Shown here: positions 26,779-34,161 of the stretch, in pieces
Numbering within the stretch: position 1 is the stretch's first letter
Layout: each line of letters starts with the position of its first letter
Source of the DNA: a virus
Reading direction: 5' to 3' (one strand)
Virus record (IMG/VR): IMGVR_UViG_3300042397_001782
Location: 1-64,000 of that record
DNA length: 64,000 nucleotides
The notes under the pieces: generated by a model
Seen by the model: the letters and a program-made list of their open reading frames with translations, nothing else
The model's database searches: none
Told to the model about the DNA's origin: nothing
Made by a program: the position numbers and the translations under genes

Positions 26779-27195
26779 TTATTTAATTTTTAAATTCATT
26801 ATTGGGTGTATTTCTGTAATACCATGAGTTTTATCAAAAACATAAGGTCCTTCTATTTCAATACTATCACCTTCTTTAGGTATAGTTATTTTATTTTTAT
26901 AAAACCAACAGATTGGAAATACTGATGGCACAGCACATACAATTTCCCCAACCATACATCCATTTTCATCTTTATAGTTGTTTTTTACCAATAATGAGCC
27001 ATCCCCTATCTTTAATCTTATATGTATGTCACCATCAATATCAGACTCGACTTTTTCAACTCTACCTTGTAATGTTTTAGATGATTCTAATACTACCAGT
27101 CTTTTGGGGTGATGCACTCTATTACAAGGACAATCTTCCTTTGAGATTAAACTTAATAATAATAAAACAACTATAGCTAATAATGTTAATTTCAT
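26779..27195 (-). CDS. Exported small protein of unknown function
   Basis: A 138-residue protein with a hydrophobic signal segment (MKLTLLAIVVLLLLSLISK). The mature part has a beta-rich core (VESDIDGDIHIRLKIGDGS, GEIVCAVPSVFPICW) and IEGPYVFDKTHGITEIHPI. The GPYVxDxxHGxxEIHPx pattern occurs in a widespread family of small exported bacterial proteins without a firm function. It lies downstream of the nrdA terminator and has its own -7 box. Confidence 0.65.
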   Translation of the reverse strand: MKLTLLAIVVLLLLSLISKEDCPCNRVHHPKRLVVLESSKTLQGRVEKVESDIDGDIHIRLKIGDGSLLVKNNYKDENGCMVGEIVCAVPSVFPICWFYKNKITIPKEGDSIEIEGPYVFDKTHGITEIHPIMNLKIK

Positions 27196-27217
27196 ATTAC
27201 AATTTCTTAATTTAATG

Positions 27218-27225
27218 CAAAGATA
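27218..27225 (-). promoter_or_regulatory. -7 box (TATCTTTG) for the 138-residue exported protein
   Basis: On the - strand TATCTTTG matches TAnnTTTG and lies 22 bases before the ATG at 27195, just after a terminator. This is where a new promoter is needed. The -33 part is not evident. Confidence 0.6.
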
Positions 27226-27246
27226 TATATATTTTATTTTAAAAGC

Positions 27247-27280
27247 ATAAAAAAAATCCTCACAATGTAGTGAGGATTAT
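27247..27280 (-). terminator. Rho-independent terminator after nrdA
   Basis: On the - strand ATCCTCAC (complement of 27270-27277) pairs with GTGAGGAT (complement of 27256-27263) around a 6-base loop, followed by a run of T. It lies about 38 bases past the nrdA stop. Confidence 0.85.
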
Positions 27281-27317
27281 TTTATATAAAAAGTTTAGCC
27301 TAGGGCTTACTCCCTAA

Positions 27318-28943
27318 TTACCCACTGCAAGAAGCACATTCTAGAATATTTCTTACAAAACTTTGAGCACTACTTTGACTAAACTGATAATACAGAGTTT
27401 TAATACCCTCTTCCCAAGCATATAAATATAGTTGATTAATATCTTTTACTGGTATAGAAGGATGAATAGTTATATTTAGAGATTGAGCCTGGTCTATAAA
27501 CTTCTGTCTTTGAGCTGCTTGTAAAATAATTTCTTTAGGAGATATTTCTAAAAATGTTTTAAAAACTTCTTTTGACGGGAAATTTAAGTGTTGAACTGAT
27601 CCATTGTTTTTGAGAATACTTTCCCAAACCTCAGTAGTGTTAAGTTCATACTTCTCTAACTCTTCAATTAAGAAAGGGTTTTTATATACAGTTTTAATTT
27701 TAGCTAAATCTTTAATGAAATAGTTAGATTTAATTGGTTCTATTCCCATACTTACTTGCCCTAAAATAAAAGAAGAAGATTTTGTAGGAGCAATAGCTAT
27801 CAATGTAGTGTTAGCAAATCCTTCTCTAATAGAGAATACTCCCTTTGTTTTACACAACTCTTGAGAAGCTTTTTCTGTTCTTTCTTTTAATATTTTAAAA
27901 ATACTATGATTATAGAGTTTTGCTTCTAATGATTCAAAATCAATTAGTTTTGATTGCAACAAAGAATGGTAGCCCAATACTCCTACTCCAATAGCTCTAT
28001 GATTTTTGGCAAATCTATAAGCTCTTTTCATACCAGGTAAATTCTCAGATTTTTGAATGAATTCATCTAAAACAGCATTTAAAAAAAGCGTATATATTTC
28101 AATAGCATCTGTATTTACAATCTCATCCCAATGTAAAAGATTAATACTACCTATACAACAAACAAAAGATTCAAATTCATTATTAGGTAATTGTATTTCA
28201 CTACAAAGATTACTATGATTAATTGTTAAACCCAAATCTTTATAAGGAGTGTTATTATTAGTGTTGTCTTTAAACATCAAATAAGGGAATCCAAATTCAG
28301 TTCTTTTTTCAATTACTTTTGCCCAAATCTTTCTCTTAGAGGAATCCCCCTCTTTCATTGAGATTAACCACTCGTCTGTAATAGTAATACCAAATTGTAA
28401 ATTCTGTATCGGATTACCATCACTTCCTATCTCCAAAAATTCATTTATGTCTTCATGCTCAATAGGAAGCCATATTGCACAAGCTCCTCTCCTAGATTCA
28501 CCTTGTTTACATGTGTCTATAACAGTGTCATATATTTTAGCATAGTGAGTAGGACCGTCAGCTAAACCTCCTGTAGAAATTTTAGTACCCCTAGATCTAA
28601 TGTTCCCTAAATAAGCAGAAGTCCCTCCACCATATTTAGACATTAAGCCTATTTCTCTTGCAGCATTTAAAATGCTATCCAAAGAATCATCTACATTTGA
28701 ACCATAGCAACTAATAGGTAATCCTTTATTTTTACCAAAGTTACTCCAAACAGGAGTGGATAAAGAATAAAAACCTCTCTGCATATAGTTTTCAAACTTA
28801 TCAGCAAATCCTTCAATTTTTAAGATTTTCTCTGCTGTGTAAGCAATATGCTTAATACGCTCTTCAGGAGTTTCTGTAATGTACCCTCTACTTAGGAAAG
28901 TTCTGCTTTCCTCATTTAACCAGTAATTTTTAAAATAAGTCAT
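27318..28943 (-). CDS. nrdA: Ribonucleotide reductase class I large subunit
   Basis: A 541-residue catalytic subunit that reduces ribonucleotides to deoxyribonucleotides for phage DNA synthesis, in complex with the radical-generating NrdB encoded next to it. Visible family features: STPVWSNFG, the SCYG cysteine, SKYGGGTSAYLGNIRSRG, the active-site loop NHSNLCSEIQLP, and the C-terminal redox pair in ECASCSG. Cellular class I enzymes are about 750 residues. This one begins close to the catalytic barrel and lacks the N-terminal ATP-cone, so it has probably lost that activity control. Its start overlaps the nrdB stop by 14 bases. A strong terminator follows. Confidence 0.95.
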   Translation of the reverse strand: MTYFKNYWLNEESRTFLSRGYITETPEERIKHIAYTAEKILKIEGFADKFENYMQRGFYSLSTPVWSNFGKNKGLPISCYGSNVDDSLDSILNAAREIGLMSKYGGGTSAYLGNIRSRGTKISTGGLADGPTHYAKIYDTVIDTCKQGESRRGACAIWLPIEHEDINEFLEIGSDGNPIQNLQFGITITDEWLISMKEGDSSKRKIWAKVIEKRTEFGFPYLMFKDNTNNNTPYKDLGLTINHSNLCSEIQLPNNEFESFVCCIGSINLLHWDEIVNTDAIEIYTLFLNAVLDEFIQKSENLPGMKRAYRFAKNHRAIGVGVLGYHSLLQSKLIDFESLEAKLYNHSIFKILKERTEKASQELCKTKGVFSIREGFANTTLIAIAPTKSSSFILGQVSMGIEPIKSNYFIKDLAKIKTVYKNPFLIEELEKYELNTTEVWESILKNNGSVQHLNFPSKEVFKTFLEISPKEIILQAAQRQKFIDQAQSLNITIHPSIPVKDINQLYLYAWEEGIKTLYYQFSQSSAQSFVRNILECASCSG

Positions 28944-29931
28944 CTTCTGTAATTGATTTAGTTTTTTTTGAATAATCTATTTGCTTTTTATAAAAAAAGT
29001 CCCCCTCTTTTGTTGAAGTTATTTCTACTTCAAACCACATTGTTTTCTCAAGTAAAGTAATATCAGGACTAAACACAGGTTTCATACCTATTTTTATAAG
29101 TGAGTTGTTAAACCTATTCATGATAAAATGCTGAATAACTTCTTTAGATAAAAAGTCTAATTCTCCTTTTTCAAATATCCAATCTATTACTCCACATTCA
29201 GCTATATATGCTTTTTTACACGCAGAATAAACTAAATTTTCAAATTCTTCATCAAACCATTCTGGGTTTTCTCTTTTAATAATATTAATTATTTCCACCC
29301 CAAAATTACCGTGAACATCTTCTTCTTTACTTGTAGCTTCCACTACATTAGATATACCTTTAAAAAGATTTTTTTCTTTATTAAAAGACATCATAATTAA
29401 GAACTGACTGAACAAAGAAACGTGTTCTATAAATAGAGAGAATAATAATACGCTTTTTGTATACATCTTGTTGTCCTTGCTTCTAGTACCATCTAAATAT
29501 TTCATTAAATAGTTTATTCTATTCTTAATAGCAGGAACTTCTATTAAAGTTTCAAACTCTTTCTGCAAACCCAATACATTTAATAATTCAGCATAAGCAT
29601 CTTTATGTCTAACTTCACTTTCTGCGAAGGTCATACCTACATCTCCAATTTCAGTTTTAGGCATTCTTTTATACATATCTGCCCAAAAAGTTTTTACTTT
29701 AACTTCTATTTGAGCGATAGCTAACATTGTTCTTTTTATTGCCTCTCTCTCAGAATCATTTACTTTTATCTTAAAGTCATTTATATCTGAAGTAAAGTTA
29801 AATTCAGATTCTAGCCAATAAGAATGTCTTATAGCTTTTTTATACTCCAATAGCTCAGGATACTCATAAGGCAGTATATTTTCTCTAAATTGAAAAATAT
29901 TTTTACCTAATTCTTTGTCATTTTGTGTCAT
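28930..29931 (-). CDS. nrdB: Ribonucleotide reductase class I small subunit
   Basis: A 333-residue ferritin-like subunit that holds the tyrosyl radical. I placed the start at 29931 (MTQNDKELGKNIFQ); the longer frame upstream needs a TTG start and overlaps the promoter box. Metal ligands are visible in two E-x-x-H pairs (ESEVRH and EEDVHGNFG), and a Tyr four residues after the first His (EVRHKDAY) corresponds to the radical tyrosine. It is co-transcribed with and overlaps nrdA. A -7 box 60 bases upstream suggests that nrdB-nrdA form their own transcript. Confidence 0.95.
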   Translation of the reverse strand: MTQNDKELGKNIFQFRENILPYEYPELLEYKKAIRHSYWLESEFNFTSDINDFKIKVNDSEREAIKRTMLAIAQIEVKVKTFWADMYKRMPKTEIGDVGMTFAESEVRHKDAYAELLNVLGLQKEFETLIEVPAIKNRINYLMKYLDGTRSKDNKMYTKSVLLFSLFIEHVSLFSQFLIMMSFNKEKNLFKGISNVVEATSKEEDVHGNFGVEIINIIKRENPEWFDEEFENLVYSACKKAYIAECGVIDWIFEKGELDFLSKEVIQHFIMNRFNNSLIKIGMKPVFSPDITLLEKTMWFEVEITSTKEGDFFYKKQIDYSKKTKSITEDDLF

Positions 29932-29991
29932 TTTTTTTGATAATTTTTTAAAAGTTAATAATAATTTTTTTACAGGGTAAAAAAGGGGTTG

Positions 29992-29999
29992 CAAAAGTA
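29992..29999 (-). promoter_or_regulatory. -7 box (TACTTTTG) before nrdB
   Basis: TACTTTTG on the - strand matches TAnnTTTG and would give a leader of about 55 bases to nrdB. It sits in the gap after the exported cluster. Confidence 0.55.
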
Positions 30000-30011
30000 T
30001 AAATAAATTAT

Positions 30012-30449
30012 TTAATTGGTAAATATATTTTTATAAGCATTGTTGATTAAATACTTTTCACAATTAGGGATTTTAAGCAAAAAATCCAACTCATATCTAT
30101 AACAAATTCTCTCTTCTTCGGATGCAGTAGAAAAGAAATTAGAGTTGTAGAAAAATAAATGTGCTGATTCGTGAACAATAGCTGATGCTATATTATTTAA
30201 GCTACCTCCGCTTACATCATAAGTGGAAAGTATAATAGTGTTATCTCCCTCTATGGAGGAGAATTTTAGATTTGAAAATCCAATGTTTTTACAGTGCTTT
30301 AATAAAAGATTGTATTTATGGGAATCGTATTTCTTAATTAAGATTAAGGCAGAATCCACTCTGTTTTTCCAATTAGGACCAACATCAGCAATTTTTATTT
30401 GACCAAAAGAAGATGTAGTAAAAATTAATAGGAAAATAAATAATTTCAT
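30012..30449 (-). CDS. Exported HEXXH metallopeptidase-like protein
   Basis: A 145-residue protein. I set the start at 30449 because MKLFIFLLIFTTSSFGQ is a clear signal peptide; the longer frame adds six residues that overlap a promoter box. The mature protein has IASAIVHESAHLFFYNSNFF, an HEXXH zinc site (HESAH), followed by an EEERICYRYELDFLL helix that can supply the third ligand, as in zincins. The small size suggests a minimal peptidase or a binding remnant. It ends the exported cluster. A role in trimming surface or periplasmic proteins is inference. Confidence 0.7.
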   Translation of the reverse strand: MKLFIFLLIFTTSSFGQIKIADVGPNWKNRVDSALILIKKYDSHKYNLLLKHCKNIGFSNLKFSSIEGDNTIILSTYDVSGGSLNNIASAIVHESAHLFFYNSNFFSTASEEERICYRYELDFLLKIPNCEKYLINNAYKNIFTN

Positions 30450-30453
30450 GTTG

Positions 30454-30461
30454 CAAAAATA
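30454..30461 (-). promoter_or_regulatory. -7 box (TATTTTTG) at the start of the HEXXH gene
   Basis: TATTTTTG on the - strand ends only four bases before the ATG at 30449. If used, the transcript would have almost no leader. Confidence is low because only the -7 half is visible. Confidence 0.4.
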
Positions 30462-30475
30462 CAACAATTTTTTTA

Positions 30476-30916
30476 TTAAGGCATCTTTTTTATAATTTTT
30501 TCTAGAGCTTTTTTTATAGAAGTTGAGACAGTCATTTTAGAAAAAGGAATTCCATCTGTAAGTTCTAACATAACTGCATGAATCTCAGACTCTGACTCTC
30601 CATATTCTTCATATTTCTTTCCTTTATATTTTAATTGAATGCCAATTTCTGTCGTTTGAACAGATTCTTCTATACCCATAATCCTTAAACTTTTTTTAGG
30701 AAGACCAAAATAAAATATATCAATGAATATTTGTTCTCCACTATCTGACAGACAAAACTTAGAAGAAAGCATATCTTCTGCCATTTGTTTCACCCCAAAT
30801 TTTACATCTCTATTTCCTAATTCTTTTATCTCAACAGAGGACTTAATCTCTTGAATTTTTACACATTGTGAGTAGGAAAGAAAAGGAATTGCTAATAGTA
30901 ATAATAAAAATCTCAT
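30476..30916 (-). CDS. Exported short CsgG-related protein
   Basis: A 146-residue protein with signal peptide MRFLLLLLAIPFLSYSQ. The mature part follows the pattern of the 234-residue CsgG-like protein of this cluster: VQTTEIGIQLKYKGKKYEEY against ATQTTRLGLQCKFVDATTGE, and VSTSIKKALEKIIKKM against TTKKSLETAASRVITRLIKK. I read it as a shortened relative lacking part of the domain, probably periplasmic or at the outer membrane. No lipobox Cys is seen, although a Cys is the first residue after the predicted cleavage at Ser-Gln. Function unknown. Confidence 0.55.
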   Translation of the reverse strand: MRFLLLLLAIPFLSYSQCVKIQEIKSSVEIKELGNRDVKFGVKQMAEDMLSSKFCLSDSGEQIFIDIFYFGLPKKSLRIMGIEESVQTTEIGIQLKYKGKKYEEYGESESEIHAVMLELTDGIPFSKMTVSTSIKKALEKIIKKMP

Positions 30917-30918
30917 AG

Positions 30919-31908
30919 TTAATAAGTTATTTGCCCTCTATATCCAGGGGCTATTAAATAATAGTTTGCATTTGTAGTCCCTGATATAGGAGAATTAATT
31001 GTAATAGAATTTAATCCAGGAATAGTGGCTCTTAAATCTGTAGTTCCTGTATTTAAAGAAGAATATTGTGTTGTGGTAAATAACCTAGAAGCAGTCATTG
31101 TAACCCAATTATTAACCCTTCCTGTTCTTCTTAAATTAATATAGTATTGGTCAGATATAGTTATCCTACCATCTCCATTTACATCATACATATTCCAATG
31201 TAAACTTCTTCTAGCGGTTCTACCTAATATAACATTTGAGACATTTTGCATATCTGTTAAAGATAAAGTTGTTACAGGAGTGGGGGCATTTATTTGAATA
31301 TACCATTCTGTAGCAGGGTTACTTGTCTCATTAATAGTGTATCTACCTGTTGCATCTGTGTATATTGTTTTATGTAATACCCAAGAAGTAAAAGTTACAA
31401 TATAATCAAATTCAATTACATAAGGAAGAGCTATACCATTAGGTAAGTCGTTCCATCTACCTCCTCCAACGAATTGAACATAATCTTCATTCCCTGCGTT
31501 ATTAGGTTCTCCAGGATTCCAAGAAGAATATGAGTAGGGTTCTCCTGTAACCCATCTCCATTGTCCCTCTACTACTTCATCTGTTAATCCTATCCATCCT
31601 GAAGGCCATAATCCAAATAGAAAGTTATTTTCAGCAGCACTTGTCACTGTTACTAAATATCCTCCCATATTTGCACAAGCTTGTCTAGCATCTGTCCAAA
31701 ACGCATTTCCTGTAGATCTATAATAAGAATGTCCATTATAGTTTTGTTGAGATGTAAATCCTGTTAATGTAGGAGTGGTTCTTTTATATATTTGTATTGG
31801 AACATTAATTGCTCCTGTACCATTAGCATTATAAATAAATCCTGAATAGGTAAAGTTTTGCCCTATAGCTATATTACAAATAAAAAATAATATAATTATA
31901 ATTCTCAT
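30919..31908 (-). CDS. Exported C-type lectin-like protein with dockerin-like repeat
   Basis: A 329-residue protein with signal peptide MRIIIILFFICNIAIGQ. Residues 55-168 form a C-type lectin-like domain: DARQACANMGGYLVTVTSAA, GWIGLTD, WNPGEPNN (EPN sugar-site motif) and RWND. The canonical disulfide cysteines are mostly absent. This domain is inserted in a beta-sandwich whose halves are YNANGTGAINVPIQIYKR and YTDATGRYTI, as the 639-residue neighbour shows. Residues 242-262 (DVNGDGRITISDQYY) are a dockerin-like calcium loop, and the last 60 residues (RLFTTTQYSSL, NYYLIAPG) match the neighbour as well. It probably binds glycans at the cell surface; export by Sec is clear, final location inferred. 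Confidence 0.85.
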   Translation of the reverse strand: MRIIIILFFICNIAIGQNFTYSGFIYNANGTGAINVPIQIYKRTTPTLTGFTSQQNYNGHSYYRSTGNAFWTDARQACANMGGYLVTVTSAAENNFLFGLWPSGWIGLTDEVVEGQWRWVTGEPYSYSSWNPGEPNNAGNEDYVQFVGGGRWNDLPNGIALPYVIEFDYIVTFTSWVLHKTIYTDATGRYTINETSNPATEWYIQINAPTPVTTLSLTDMQNVSNVILGRTARRSLHWNMYDVNGDGRITISDQYYINLRRTGRVNNWVTMTASRLFTTTQYSSLNTGTTDLRATIPGLNSITINSPISGTTNANYYLIAPGYRGQITY

Positions 31909-33179
31909 AATAATAATCTTGTGCCGAAAGTTATAGTGTTATTTAATGCACTTTGCCCCACTTGCCAAGCCCCTCCAATATTTATGTTTACTTTAAATCT
32001 TTTTGTCACTCCCACATTTACCCCCACACTAGGAAGCATTACAAAGGGAGATTTCATAAGTACATCGTTATAATAACTTACATAAGGAGAATATACAATT
32101 AAGTTTGTAAACTTAACATCTAGTCTTTTATGTAGTTTTAAATCATACATTCCCCCTGTTATAATAGCTGTACCTATAAAACCCTCTTTAAACACTTTCC
32201 CCATAGATAATGTTCCTAAATAGATAAGTTTTAACTTCTTAATCTTTTTAAATGTTTTCATTTGGCCAAAAGCTACAGTGGAATAGGCACTTCCTCCTCC
32301 CTCTAAAGAGAATGTTACAGTGCCAGAAGCTATTGTTATATTAGAAGGATTTATCCAAGCATAGAACCCTGTTATATTTGGCCCCGCCTGTGCAGATGTG
32401 TAATCAAATAATATTCCTGATGAGCACGCCCCATCCCATCTCATAGAAGTGTAACCTCCTGTCCCTTTAACTCCTAAAGGTTTCTCAGAATCTTTAAAGC
32501 TAAATCCTACAAAATCAGATGAAGCTACAATAGCGGGTTTCCCCCCTTCTTTACTTCCAGGTTTATTGGCTTTGCCTCCTCCACCACTAGACCCTCCTGC
32601 TCCTCTCACAGAGTTGGTACCTCCTGCTGAAATATTTGTGCTACCTCCAGAAGCTTCTTCAGATGAAGATCCTCCACTAGGTGCACCACTACTTGTAGAA
32701 CCTACACCCCCTAAGTTACCCCCTGACTCTGTAGATACAGAAGGTCCTTCTCCCATTGAACTTGAGCTTGGCATTATAGAAGATGCTATATTTGCTGACA
32801 TACTAGATGTAGCTGAACCAACAGTTTCTGCAATGTTTGATATAGAGTTTATAATTCCTACAGTGTTAAGCACTTGTCCTTGTCCAATATTCATAACTGT
32901 GGGAGTACCAATAGCCTCTCCACAAGGTGAACTGTTTTTAAATTTATTGAATAAATTATCTGACCATGTTTGAAACGCACCTGAAACAAAATCATAGTAT
33001 GTGAAATTTTCTGTGTTTCCATAATAGGAAACTTTTGTACTCCCATTAATGGGGACACTAATAGTTTTAGCTACTTGTGTACAAGGGTCAGTATATTGAT
33101 AGGAATAGGTTTGAGAGTAAACAAAAGTGTTTACATTTAATAAGAGTAATAAAGCTATTAGTTTATTTATTAAAGACAC
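31905..33179 (-). CDS. Exported, probable outer-membrane barrel protein with Gly/Ser-rich linker
   Basis: A 424-residue protein with signal peptide ending NVNTFVYSQ. Residues about 20-125 are globular (QYTDPCTQVAKTISVPING, YYGNTENFTYYDFVSGAFQT). About 130-206 are low-complexity Gly, Ser and Ala. The C-terminal 170 residues alternate polar and hydrophobic residues (FTNLIVYSPYVSYY, VNINIGGAWQVGQ) and end NTITFGTRLLL, like the closing strands of an outer-membrane beta barrel. It overlaps both neighbours (ATGA with the lectin gene, 17 bases with the CsgG-like gene), so the cluster is translated as a unit. Its exact family is unknown. Confidence 0.6.
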   Translation of the reverse strand: MSLINKLIALLLLLNVNTFVYSQTYSYQYTDPCTQVAKTISVPINGSTKVSYYGNTENFTYYDFVSGAFQTWSDNLFNKFKNSSPCGEAIGTPTVMNIGQGQVLNTVGIINSISNIAETVGSATSSMSANIASSIMPSSSSMGEGPSVSTESGGNLGGVGSTSSGAPSGGSSSEEASGGSTNISAGGTNSVRGAGGSSGGGGKANKPGSKEGGKPAIVASSDFVGFSFKDSEKPLGVKGTGGYTSMRWDGACSSGILFDYTSAQAGPNITGFYAWINPSNITIASGTVTFSLEGGGSAYSTVAFGQMKTFKKIKKLKLIYLGTLSMGKVFKEGFIGTAIITGGMYDLKLHKRLDVKFTNLIVYSPYVSYYNDVLMKSPFVMLPSVGVNVGVTKRFKVNINIGGAWQVGQSALNNTITFGTRLLL

Positions 33180-33867
33180 CTTTTTTAATTAATCTCGTTA
33201 TAACCCTAGATGCTGCGGTTTCAAGAGATTTCTTGGTGGTGATTCCTATAGTGGATTGATTAAATTTAATATCATCAACATCTGCAAGGATGGAAGATTT
33301 TTTAACAGTATTAGCTTCTCCTAATCCTGAACCCACTATGATTTCTCCTGTAGTAGCATCTACAAATTTACATTGCAATCCCAACCTAGTTGTTTGAGTT
33401 GCCTCTGCTTTGCCATTCATTTTTACCACTTCATCTTCTGATACAGAAAAATCATATACTTCAATATAAACAAAGTAGTTAGCTAATAATACATTACCAA
33501 ACACTTCCATCTTATTTGAAGAGATTCCTTTTCTAGATGCTTTATCCTGAGAAATCATTTTATTTTTAATCTCTGCTTTATCTTCAGTGATTACAAAACG
33601 GTTTGTATTTAAGAAATATTCAGTGACAATGTTGGTTACACCAAGCCCCACTTTCTTTTCTTTAAGTTCAGGATAAGATTCGTATAATTCTTCATTAAAC
33701 CCTATTTTAAGAATAGAAATAGGAATTTGCAATGTATCATCATAATCTGATACAACTGCCAAACTCTGTTTCTTTTCAAAATCAGCTACATAAGCTTCTG
33801 TTTTAATAGAACCTATTTGAGAGAAAGCAAAAAGAGGTAAAAAGATTAGACTACCAAGGACTTTCAT
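33163..33867 (-). CDS. Exported CsgG-family-like protein
   Basis: A 234-residue protein with signal peptide MKVLGSLIFLPLFAFSQ. It follows the CsgG fold pattern: GLGVTNIVTEYFLNTNRFVI (helix and strand), NVLLANYFVYIEVYDFSVSE, LGLQCKFVDATTGEIIVGSG, and a final helix KSLETAASRVITRLIKKG. CsgG proper is a lipoprotein forming the ring-shaped outer-membrane channel for curli subunits; related Bacteroidota proteins have other periplasmic roles. Here no lipobox is present, so it could be soluble or peripheral. Its start overlaps the 99-residue gene by 17 bases. A secretion or scaffold role for its exported neighbours is an inference. Confidence 0.65.
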   Translation of the reverse strand: MKVLGSLIFLPLFAFSQIGSIKTEAYVADFEKKQSLAVVSDYDDTLQIPISILKIGFNEELYESYPELKEKKVGLGVTNIVTEYFLNTNRFVITEDKAEIKNKMISQDKASRKGISSNKMEVFGNVLLANYFVYIEVYDFSVSEDEVVKMNGKAEATQTTRLGLQCKFVDATTGEIIVGSGLGEANTVKKSSILADVDDIKFNQSTIGITTKKSLETAASRVITRLIKKGVFNK

Positions 33868-34150
33868 CTTCAGCTTTTTCTTTTTTAGCGGGCTTCTCTA
33901 CAACTCTTTCTTTAATGATTGTAGTAGGAGCTGCACTTTGCTTTTGTTGATTAGTGTTTTCAATATTCACTACAATTGGCGCCACAGGAGATGCTGTTTC
34001 AGTTTTAGCTTCTTCCTTGTGCTCAGTTTCTCCCCCAAACAAATGTGTAGAAGCCCACACACCTGCTGCTGTAACTAATGTACCTATTGCTCCAATAATA
34101 GTTTTTTTCAAACTATCCATAGAACCATCATTTTGAATTTCTTCTGACAT
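33851..34150 (-). CDS. Small single-span membrane protein
   Basis: A 99-residue protein with one membrane helix at about 16-40 (IIGAIGTLVTAAGVW), then a long charged and proline-containing tail (VVEKPAKKEKAEDESPW) and no other domain. Such proteins can be holin- or accessory-like, but nothing specific is visible. It overlaps the CsgG-like gene by 17 bases and lies 11 bases after the 639-residue gene, so it belongs to the exported cluster. Confidence 0.65.
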   Translation of the reverse strand: MSEEIQNDGSMDSLKKTIIGAIGTLVTAAGVWASTHLFGGETEHKEEAKTETASPVAPIVVNIENTNQQKQSAAPTTIIKERVVEKPAKKEKAEDESPW

Positions 34151-34161
34151 AATATTTATTT

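Noticed and set aside
32566-32973. Pro-rich + strand frame of 135 codons
   Set aside because: It is the antisense shadow of the Gly/Ser-rich linker of the 424-residue exported protein.
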